This document shows positions 1 to 5,587 of a stretch of 5,587 nt of DNA, piece by piece (position 1 is the first letter of the stretch; each line of letters starts with the position of its first letter). Origin of the DNA: Actinomycetota bacterium. Its GTDB lineage: Bacteria > Actinomycetota > Actinomycetes > S36-B12 > UBA5976. The position numbers and the translations under genes are program-made. The stretch is from positions 1 to 5,587 of the forward strand of contig WLEH01000087.1 in NCBI GenBank assembly GCA_009704345.1. Direction: 5' to 3'. Under the pieces are notes generated by a model that did no database searches, was not told the DNA's origin, and saw only the letters and a program-made list of their open reading frames with translations.

Positions 1-473
1 ACCTGCAACACATTCTTTGCAGCACTTTGCATGCCAAAAGAAATACGGTTAATGCCAAGATCAAAATATCCTTGCAGTGAGGACTTGGTGACCGAATCGG
101 GATTTGCTTCTAACGTTATTTCAATATCTGGTGCAAATTTGTGACTTATTTTGCTAAAAATATTTTCATATTCACCCGGTGCCAACATCGATGGTGTGCC
201 ACCACCAATAAAGATAGTTGAGATTTCTGGTAACTCACCTAACACCTTATTTGCTAATTCCAGCTCTGCCAAAATGGCAGCTGGCCAATTGGCTGCCGTA
301 AAACCCGCCAGCTCAGTTGCGGTGTAAGTATTGAAGTCACAATAACCACAGCGCTTGGCGCAAAAGGGAACATGCAAGTAAAGCCCAAACTTACGCTTAG
401 ACAAACTCGCTAATGCGGCAGCAGGTAACGAGCCATCAAGTGGTGGCGTAGCTCCGTCAGGCTGTTTTGGCAC
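1..473 (-). CDS. hemW: HemW, radical-SAM heme chaperone (formerly called oxygen-independent coproporphyrinogen III oxidase-like), 5' part only
   Basis: This is a partial gene: 157 codons are visible and the rest lies left of the window. The start is taken as GTG at 473-471, giving VPKQPDGATPP. I see no other start in this frame before the conserved core. The radical-SAM cluster motif CxxxCxxC is present as C38, C42 and C45 within HVPFCAKRCGYCDFNTY. The residue two after the last cysteine is Phe47, as in HemW; true HemN oxidases have a fourth cysteine there. GGGTPS follows at 90-95, then LEANPDS at about 121-127 and GINRISFGMQS at 140-150, all typical of HemW. In this family the protein uses a 4Fe-4S cluster and SAM and is thought to pass heme to acceptor proteins in the cytoplasm, not to make porphyrin. 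The start lies inside the end of the acyl-CoA ligase gene (17-base overlap) and has no strong ribosome binding site, so translational coupling is likely. Confidence 0.95.
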   Translation of the reverse strand, partial: MPKQPDGATPPLDGSLPAAALASLSKRKFGLYLHVPFCAKRCGYCDFNTYTATELAGFTAANWPAAILAELELANKVLGELPEISTIFIGGGTPSMLAPGEYENIFSKISHKFAPDIEITLEANPDSVTKSSLQGYFDLGINRISFGMQSAAKNVLQ

Positions 474-2292
474 TCTCAGAGTAAATACCATCAACCAAGT
501 CTTGGTACTTCTGCATCACTCGGGAGCGTCGCACCTTCAAACTTGGCGTCAATTCATCAGCTTCGATCGAAAGATCCTTAGGCAGCACGCGGAACTGTTT
601 GACCTGCTCCCATTGATTCAAGCCAGCATTCAGCGCATCAATTTCACTTTGCAATTGAGCTAGCACCGATGGATTTTCGCGCAGCTGGTCATAACCACCA
701 GCTAACTTATTTCGCTCCGCGAATGCCGTCAACCCCTCTGGATCTAGCGCAATTAGTGCGGATACGAAGTTTCGATTAGCAGCAACTACCAAGATGTGAG
801 ATGCGATTTGAGTTACTGCCTTGAACTTAACTTCAATTGTGGTTGGGGCGACAAATTTTCCAGAACTAGTTTTCACCACATCGCGCTTACGATCGGTAAT
901 TTTAATTCTGCCTTTAGCATCAATCTCACCAATATCACCGGTGTATAGCCAGCCATCGGCATCAAATGCTTTGGCATTTTCTTCTGGCAAATTGTGATAA
1001 CCACGCATCAATGCTGGGCTCTTAATCAATAGCTCGCCGTCGGCAGCAAGTTTCACCTGTGTGCCCGGGAATGGATCGCCAACATAACCAATTGCCGTTT
1101 CCCATGGTCGAGACATTGCGGTTGCTGGGCCTGATTCAGTTAAACCCCAACCTTCCAAAATCTTTAGGTTAGCTGCCGCAAACCAAGTATTGATCTCAGT
1201 TGATAAGGCAGCCGCACCGGAAATAAAGTAGCGGATATTGCCACCAAATCGAGCATGTAATTTATGGAATACCAACTTTTCTGCAATTTTGTACGCTGGC
1301 GATTTCTTTCCGCTATCTAAATCACCCGAAAGCGCAGCTTTTGTGCCAACTTTAAATGCCCAATTGAATATCTTTGCCTTAGCGCCACCTTCGTGCGCCA
1401 CATCTGCAGTAACTTTGGCATGCACTTTCTCAAAAATACGCGGCACTGCGGCCATAAAGGTGGGCTTAACGTCACCTAAGTTTTCTACGATCTTTGGCAC
1501 GCGACCATCAATTGCAGTTTGGAAACCAATTTGCAGATGCAGCACTGAAAGAACTTTGCCAAATGAATGTGCTAGCGGTAGCCATAGTAATTGCACGTCT
1601 TGTGCGGTCAAGACACCTAAAGATTCAATGGATGCGGCTTGATAAGTGAATCCTTTGTGCATTAACTCCACACCTTTTGGCTTGCCAGTTGTCCCTGAGG
1701 TGTAAATCAAAGTTGCCAAGGTATCGCCGCTGATGCGGGCAATGTGATCATTGACCACGTTTGGACTTGATTCCAGTAGTCGCTTACCACGACGACCCAG
1801 CTCCTCTAACGTAATTACAAAATCACCGTCACCAGCACCATCGAATACCACAATGTTCTTAACGCGAGGCGTGCGAGATTTAATTGATAGATATTTATCC
1901 ACTTGTTCTTGATTCTCTGCAAAAATAACAATTGAACCTGAGTCCGAGATAATGTGAGCGGCATCTTCAATTCCCGTTGTTGGATACACCGTGGTGGTTG
2001 CAGCTCCAGTTAGCAAAATTGCAAAGTCAGCTACCATCCACTCGTATCTAGTGTTAGATGCAATTGCGACTCGATCATTATCAATCACCCCTAGTGAGAT
2101 TAAGCCGGCGGTATAGGAACGTACCTGCTGATCCAAATCGCGCCAGGTGTATTTCTTCCAACCTGGATCAGTTGGTTGCCAGAACGCCACTGTGTCTGGC
2201 GAAGTTTTGACTCGATTGACAAACATCTGTGCCACGTTTGCTTGAGGCGTTGGAATCTGCGCGTTCAGATCTCCGGTAATAGTCACATTCAT
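457..2292 (-). CDS. AMP-dependent long-chain-type fatty acid:CoA ligase (FadD15-like, ANL superfamily)
   Basis: The 611-residue protein should activate a fatty acid with ATP to an acyl-adenylate and then load it onto CoA in the cytoplasm, feeding lipid synthesis or breakdown. Length and motifs fit the bacterial long-chain acyl-CoA synthetase family that includes mycobacterial FadD15. Visible motifs in order: the phosphate-binding loop YTSGTTGKPKG at 197-207; LPLAHSFG at 238-245; the adenine-site motif GWGLTES at 381-387; YTGD at 450-453, whose Asp binds ribose; the hinge region DRKRD at 467-471; and the C-terminal LTPSLKVRR at 581-589, with Lys586 as the expected adenylation lysine. No signal peptide or membrane segment is apparent. 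All key residues are present, so it looks active; chain-length preference cannot be read from sequence. It lies between lepA and hemW on the same strand, 60 bases after lepA and overlapping hemW. The ATG at 2292 touches the AGGAG ribosome binding site with no gap; the GTG at 2286-2284 is better spaced and may be the true start. Confidence 0.93.
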   Translation of the reverse strand: MNVTITGDLNAQIPTPQANVAQMFVNRVKTSPDTVAFWQPTDPGWKKYTWRDLDQQVRSYTAGLISLGVIDNDRVAIASNTRYEWMVADFAILLTGAATTTVYPTTGIEDAAHIISDSGSIVIFAENQEQVDKYLSIKSRTPRVKNIVVFDGAGDGDFVITLEELGRRGKRLLESSPNVVNDHIARISGDTLATLIYTSGTTGKPKGVELMHKGFTYQAASIESLGVLTAQDVQLLWLPLAHSFGKVLSVLHLQIGFQTAIDGRVPKIVENLGDVKPTFMAAVPRIFEKVHAKVTADVAHEGGAKAKIFNWAFKVGTKAALSGDLDSGKKSPAYKIAEKLVFHKLHARFGGNIRYFISGAAALSTEINTWFAAANLKILEGWGLTESGPATAMSRPWETAIGYVGDPFPGTQVKLAADGELLIKSPALMRGYHNLPEENAKAFDADGWLYTGDIGEIDAKGRIKITDRKRDVVKTSSGKFVAPTTIEVKFKAVTQIASHILVVAANRNFVSALIALDPEGLTAFAERNKLAGGYDQLRENPSVLAQLQSEIDALNAGLNQWEQVKQFRVLPKDLSIEADELTPSLKVRRSRVMQKYQDLVDGIYSESAKTA

Positions 2293-2297
2293 CTCCT
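2284..2297 (-). promoter_or_regulatory. Ribosome binding site that bears on the ligase start
   Basis: AGGAG occupies 2297-2293 and abuts the ATG at 2292-2290 directly. It stands 6 bases before an in-frame GTG at 2286-2284 (codon 3 of the longer reading). Spacing of about 5-9 bases is usual, so the site favours the GTG and would shorten the protein by two residues. Confidence 0.5.
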
Positions 2298-2352
2298 GAC
2301 TAACTGTTGGCCCGAGATTAGGGGGAACTGGGTAGTAACGAAAGGGGGGAAG

Positions 2353-4233
2353 TTAACTTTTTACGCTTTTGGCATCGCCGTTATTTGTGGCAAGCGCAGC
2401 GATAAAGGCTTCCTGAGGAACTTCGACCTTGCCGACCATCTTCATCCGCTTTTTACCCTCTTTTTGCTTCTCCAGCAATTTTCGCTTTCGGGTGATATCG
2501 CCGCCATAGCATTTCGCCAGCACGTCTTTCCGAATCGCACGAATGGTCTCGCGAGCAATAATCCGAGCGCCAATTGCTGCCTGAATAGGCACTTCAAATT
2601 GCTGCCTTGGAATTAACTCCCGCAATTTAGTAGCCATCTGCACGCCATAGTTATATGCCTTGTCCTTATGAACAATGGCCGAGAAGGCATCAACTGCATC
2701 GCCATGCAACAAAATATCAACCTTTACCAGATCAGCTGATTTTTCAGTTGTGAATTCATAATCCAACGAGGCATAGCCACGAGTTCGCGATTTCAGCGAA
2801 TCAAAGAAATCAAACGCAATCTCAGCTAGCGGTAACTCATAACGCATCTCAACTCGCTCTTCGGATAAATAATCCATTCCCAGCAAGTTGCCACGGCGAG
2901 ATTGGCATAACTCCATTATTGCCCCAATAAATTCTGATGGCGAAATAATTGTGGCGCGAACCATCGGCTCAAACACCATGGCAACTTTGCCAGTTGGATA
3001 TTCACTTGGGTTAGTAACAATCAACTCAGTGCCATCATCCATCTGAACTCGGTAAATTACGTTTGGCGCAGTTGAGATTAGATCTAAATTAAATTCACGC
3101 GATAATCGCTCGCGCACAATTTCTAAATGCAACAAACCAAGAAAGCCGCAGCGAAAACCAAAGCCAAGCGCGGCGGAAGTTTCTGGTTCATAAGCTAATG
3201 CCGCGTCGTTAAGTTTCAATTTATCCAGCGCATCGCGCAGCGCTGGATAATCGGAGCCATCCATTGGGTATAACCCTGAGAACACCATTGGCTTTGGTTC
3301 TTGATAGCCACCCAACGCATGAGCTGCTGGTTTGCCCGAAATTGTTACCGTGTCACCAACTTTTGATTGTCTGACATCTTTTACACCAGTGATTAAGTAG
3401 CCAACTTCACCAGCTACTAATCCAGCTGCTGAAGTTGGTTCTGGTGAAATCACGCCAACTTCTAATAACTCATGAACTTCATTGGTTGACATCATCAAAA
3501 TTCGATCACGCGCTCTAATCGCGCCATCGACTACTCGAACGTAAGTAACCACACCACGATAAACGTCATACACTGAATCGAAAATTAACGCGCGCGCTGG
3601 CGCCGATGGATCACCTTTTGGCGATGGCACCTGCTCCACAATTGCGTGCAATAAATCTGTCACGCCTTCACCAGTTTTTGCACTAACGCGCAACACTTCA
3701 GCTGGATCACAGCCAATTATTTTTGCTAACTCATTTGCATATTTTTCTGGCTGTGCACTAGGTAGGTCAATTTTATTGAGCACTGGAATGATCTGCATAT
3801 CGTTTGCTAACGCAAGATATAAATTTGCAAGTGTCTGCGCTTCAATTCCTTGTGCCGCATCAACTAATAAAATCGCACCTTCACAAGCGGCAAGGGATCG
3901 AGAAACTTCATAAGTAAAGTCAACGTGGCCGGGCGTATCAATCATGTTCAATACGTAATCTTGACCATCGCGGCCAACCCACGGCAATCTAACTGCTTGT
4001 GATTTAATTGTGATGCCGCGCTCTCGTTCAATATCCATTCGATCCAGATACTGCTCGCGCATCTGCCGAGCATCCACAACGCCAGTTAGCTGCAGCATCC
4101 GGTCGGCCAGGGTGGACTTGCCATGGTCAATGTGGGCGATGATGCTGAAATTGCGCAGCACCGCTTGGCTGGTCGACCCGGGCATAGGTTTAGTCACGGG
4201 GCGAATATTGGCACGGACTGGCTTCGGATACAC
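2353..4233 (-). CDS. lepA: Elongation factor 4 (LepA), ribosome-associated translational GTPase
   Basis: The 626-residue protein is a complete LepA/EF4, a GTPase that acts on the ribosome; back-translocation and a role in 30S biogenesis have both been reported for the family. The G domain shows all five motifs: AHIDHGKST at 33-41 (P-loop Lys39), RGITI at 72-76 (Thr75), DTPGH at 99-103 (catalytic His103), NKID at 153-156 and SAKTG at 184-188. A beta-barrel domain follows at about 210-300, then the EF-G III-like part with LGFGFRCGFLGLLHLEIVRERL (about 356-377), an EF-G V-like part at about 415-500, and the LepA-specific basic C-terminal domain, including CYGGDITRKRK at 575-585 and a lysine-rich stretch to about 602. 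The start is GTG at 4233-4231, supported by GAAGG at 4242-4238 with 4 bases between. Alternatives are GTG at 4197 and ATG at 4185, neither with a ribosome binding site. The basic, proline-rich N-terminal extension of about 20 residues resembles those of other actinobacterial LepA proteins. It probably leads the lepA-ligase-hemW unit. Confidence 0.97.
   Translation of the reverse strand: MYPKPVRANIRPVTKPMPGSTSQAVLRNFSIIAHIDHGKSTLADRMLQLTGVVDARQMREQYLDRMDIERERGITIKSQAVRLPWVGRDGQDYVLNMIDTPGHVDFTYEVSRSLAACEGAILLVDAAQGIEAQTLANLYLALANDMQIIPVLNKIDLPSAQPEKYANELAKIIGCDPAEVLRVSAKTGEGVTDLLHAIVEQVPSPKGDPSAPARALIFDSVYDVYRGVVTYVRVVDGAIRARDRILMMSTNEVHELLEVGVISPEPTSAAGLVAGEVGYLITGVKDVRQSKVGDTVTISGKPAAHALGGYQEPKPMVFSGLYPMDGSDYPALRDALDKLKLNDAALAYEPETSAALGFGFRCGFLGLLHLEIVRERLSREFNLDLISTAPNVIYRVQMDDGTELIVTNPSEYPTGKVAMVFEPMVRATIISPSEFIGAIMELCQSRRGNLLGMDYLSEERVEMRYELPLAEIAFDFFDSLKSRTRGYASLDYEFTTEKSADLVKVDILLHGDAVDAFSAIVHKDKAYNYGVQMATKLRELIPRQQFEVPIQAAIGARIIARETIRAIRKDVLAKCYGGDITRKRKLLEKQKEGKKRMKMVGKVEVPQEAFIAALATNNGDAKSVKS
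3221..3250 (-). repeat. Perfect inverted repeat (potential hairpin) inside lepA
   Basis: TTATCCAGCGC at 3221-3231 and GCGCTGGATAA at 3240-3250 are exact reverse complements, giving an 11-bp stem with an 8-base loop. It lies in lepA codons for roughly YPALRDALDK (about residues 329-338). There is no T-run beside it, so it does not look like an intrinsic terminator. Confidence 0.8.
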
Positions 4234-4241
4234 TGCGCCTT

Positions 4242-4262
4242 CGGTCTAGACGGCTAGAACCG
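4242..4262. repeat. Potential hairpin 1 in the lepA/rpsT divergent spacer
   Basis: CGGTCTAG at 4242-4249 can pair with CTAGAACCG at 4254-4262 around the loop ACGG, with one bulged A: an 8-bp stem. It touches the lepA ribosome binding site (GAAGG, 4242-4238 on the minus strand) and lies 50 bases before the rpsT start. It could be in the leader of either gene, depending on where transcription starts. Confidence 0.45.
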
Positions 4263-4284
4263 CCTATCGCCTAGGGGCAATAGG
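4263..4284. repeat. Potential hairpin 2 in the lepA/rpsT divergent spacer
   Basis: CCTAT at 4263-4267 pairs with ATAGG at 4280-4284, and GCC at 4269-4271 with GGC at 4276-4278, around loop TAGG with a single C/A mismatch. It starts on the base after hairpin 1 ends. It ends 28 bases before the rpsT GTG. I find no good TANNNT -10 hexamer on either strand of this 79-base spacer, so no promoter is called here. Confidence 0.45.
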
Positions 4285-4312
4285 ACTTATCGACAAGCGA
4301 GCAGAGACACCC

Positions 4313-4579
4313 GTGGCAAACATCAAATCTCAGATTAAGCGAGTAAAGACCAACCGAGCTGCTGAAGAGCGCAACAAGCCAGTTCGATCTGGGCTTAAGT
4401 CCAAGATTCGTAAGTTCCGCGAAGCTGCTGCAACTGGCGATGTGGCGCAAGCAGAAGCTGCGTTTAAAGATGCCGCGAAGGCGCTAGATAAGGCTGCATC
4501 AGCTGGCGTGATTCATAAGAATCAGGCTGCTAATCGCAAGTCAGCAATTGCGCATAAGTTAGCTTCGCTGAAGAAGTAA
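4313..4579 (+). CDS. rpsT: Small ribosomal subunit protein S20 (bS20)
   Basis: The 88-residue, strongly basic, helix-rich protein matches the usual size of bS20. It is a primary binder of 16S rRNA in the 30S subunit. The N-terminus ANIKSQIKRVKTN and the later pattern AAxALDKAASAGVIHKNQAANRKS (about 55-78) are diagnostic. The start is GTG at 4313-4315, a common S20 start in actinobacteria; only a weak AGAG at 4303-4306 precedes it. It is the only plus-strand gene, diverging from lepA across 79 bases and converging on holA with its TAA directly abutting the holA stop. Autogenous control of S20 translation is known in E. coli; the hairpins in the leader region could be relevant here, but that is inference. 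No canonical terminator follows it. Confidence 0.97.
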   Translation: MANIKSQIKRVKTNRAAEERNKPVRSGLKSKIRKFREAAATGDVAQAEAAFKDAAKALDKAASAGVIHKNQAANRKSAIAHKLASLKK

Positions 4580-4586
4580 TTACTTC
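4573..4586. repeat. 14-bp palindrome spanning the two convergent stop codons
   Basis: GAAGTAATTACTTC is a perfect palindrome centred on the junction of the rpsT stop (4577-4579) and the holA stop (4582-4580, minus). It arises because both genes end AAG TAA. As RNA it would give only a short, AT-rich stem, so I do not call it a terminator. Confidence 0.75.
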
Positions 4587-5566
4587 CGCGCGATATCTAC
4601 TAAGAATTTTTCCACTACCGCAGTTCTAGCGGTTTCATCCATGCCAATGCCATCTGCGCCACCTTTTAGTTGCGCATCTATTTCCGCTAAGCGATTTGCA
4701 AAATAAGCTAACGCAGCAGGTTTCCATCCTCTGGCAACTTGCCGTAGTGCACGAACTTTCCACGCCATACTCTCTGACCAACCAATGCTGCGAGCAATCT
4801 CTTCATCGCTTTGACCAGCAGGCGCACCCATGATTCGAACCATCGAACGTAGATCAGTTGCAATTGCTGCTATTACTTGAACGTTTGCACCAGCGCCATC
4901 GTTTAGCACCATCCATCTAAATTTTTCCAGCGCTTGCGCTAAATCGCCAGACCAAAGTCGATCTGAAACATGATAACCGCGAATCTCGGCGATTCCATCA
5001 AAATACTGATTCACCATTTCCGCTGTGATGTTGCCCGTAGTGGCAGCGGTGATTTGATCAATTGCGCCAGCTAGCAACCTAATGTCATCGCCTAATGAAG
5101 TTCGCAGCGCATCAACTGCATCCGGCGAAATCTTTCGCTTGAATCGCACAGCTTCAGCAGTGACAAATGCCTTCATGTCTCGAGCGCCAGAAATATCTTT
5201 AGCCTCAACAACTTCACAAACTTCCTTTAGCGCAGCAAGTAACTTTTTATTTTTATTGCCATGGCGATGACGAACAATCAGCAATAGTTCAGAGTCATTA
5301 ATTGCAACTACTTCGAGCAATTCTGCTGCGGCTGCCTCATCGAGCAATTCTGAACCAACTATGACCACGAGTCGATTGCCACCTAGCAGCGTGGCAGAAG
5401 TGGCAGCAAAAATGTCGCCTGGTCGCAGTTCATCGGAAACCTCAAGTGTCACTAAATCGTATTCACCAAGTGCCGCAAGCTGCGTACGTATAGCTGCCAC
5501 CGCACGCTCGGCTAGGAATTGTTCCGTGCCAGTAATTAGGGTGCGACTTGCTAGTTCCACTGGCAC
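4580..5566 (-). CDS. holA: DNA polymerase III subunit delta (clamp-loader wrench)
   Basis: The 328-residue protein is of usual length for HolA, the clamp-loader subunit that opens the beta sliding clamp and joins the gamma/tau complex at the replication fork. The AAA+-like N-terminal part opens with LITGTEQFLAERAV (10-23). This sits where a P-loop would be but lacks the GxxGxGKT form, as expected because delta does not hydrolyse ATP. Other family landmarks are RLVVIVGSELL (65-75), the lid-like segment FKRKISPDAVDALRTSLGDDIRLL (about 142-165), VNQYFDG (185-191) and the C-terminal helical collar domain (about 205-328) with RLAEIDAQLKGG (292-303). The start is GTG at 5566-5564; no other start codon exists in this frame back to the window edge. 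A GAGG at 5587-5584 is 17 bases away, too far to support it, so the true start may be GTG at 5560 or lie outside the window. It converges with rpsT with zero spacing. In many bacteria comEC lies directly upstream; that gene is not visible here. Confidence 0.93.
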   Translation of the reverse strand: MPVELASRTLITGTEQFLAERAVAAIRTQLAALGEYDLVTLEVSDELRPGDIFAATSATLLGGNRLVVIVGSELLDEAAAAELLEVVAINDSELLLIVRHRHGNKNKKLLAALKEVCEVVEAKDISGARDMKAFVTAEAVRFKRKISPDAVDALRTSLGDDIRLLAGAIDQITAATTGNITAEMVNQYFDGIAEIRGYHVSDRLWSGDLAQALEKFRWMVLNDGAGANVQVIAAIATDLRSMVRIMGAPAGQSDEEIARSIGWSESMAWKVRALRQVARGWKPAALAYFANRLAEIDAQLKGGADGIGMDETARTAVVEKFLVDIARK

Positions 5567-5587
5567 AGCATGCCATGAAGTTACCTC

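Noticed and set aside
1238..1642. Plus-strand open frame of 134 codons within the ligase
   Set aside because: It lies entirely antisense to a conserved enzyme gene and its composition is that of a shadow translation.
2176..2616. Plus-strand open frame of 146 codons across the ligase-lepA junction
   Set aside because: It is antisense to two well-supported genes, has no family-like motifs, and is best read as a shadow frame.
4010..4249. Plus-strand open frame of 79 codons over the lepA 5' end
   Set aside because: It is antisense to the conserved G domain and Arg/Ser-rich as expected from the opposite frame; nothing supports it as a gene.
4255..4294. TAGAAC, TAGGAC and TATCGA as -10 boxes for rpsT
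   Set aside because: All lack the final T of TANNNT and none has a plausible -35 hexamer at the right distance.
4509..4524. 6-bp hairpin TGATTC/GAATCA in the rpsT coding region, considered as a terminator for holA
   Set aside because: The stem is short and AT-rich and no T-run follows on the minus strand.
5082..5270. Plus-strand open frame of 62 codons within holA
   Set aside because: It is antisense to holA with no start signal or recognisable motif.

Overview
The window looks like an ordinary stretch of core chromosome from an actinobacterium with low-to-middle GC (mid-40s per cent by eye). Three things point to this. The gene order holA / rpsT / lepA / AMP-dependent acyl-CoA ligase / hemW is, from memory, a known actinobacterial arrangement. 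The LepA and HemW N-termini read like actinobacterial family members. Four of the five genes begin with GTG. The modest GC, short spacers and overlaps would fit a streamlined aquatic lineage such as the freshwater acI group (Nanopelagicales), but that placement is inference.

Layout from left to right: (1) 1-473, minus strand, the first 157 codons of hemW, a radical-SAM heme chaperone, cut by the window edge. (2) 457-2292, minus, a long-chain-type fatty acid:CoA ligase whose 3' end overlaps the hemW start by 17 bases. (3) 2293-2352, a 60-base spacer with no convincing terminator. (4) 2353-4233, minus, lepA (EF4). (5) 4234-4312, a 79-base divergent spacer with two adjacent potential hairpins. 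(6) 4313-4579, plus, rpsT (ribosomal protein S20). (7) 4580-5566, minus, holA (DNA polymerase III delta subunit), converging on rpsT with no base between the stop codons. The last 21 bases lie upstream of holA.

lepA, the ligase and hemW probably form one leftward transcription unit: translation-factor quality control, acyl-CoA supply and heme delivery. rpsT is read alone to the right. holA belongs to a leftward unit that starts beyond the right edge. There is no tRNA, rRNA, mobile element, CRISPR array or foreign-looking island, and no stretch above 300 bases lacks a gene. I found no undescribed system. The points worth a second look are small: two hairpins in the rpsT/lepA divergent spacer, an 11-bp hairpin inside lepA, a palindrome across two abutting stop codons, and start-codon questions for the ligase, lepA and holA.
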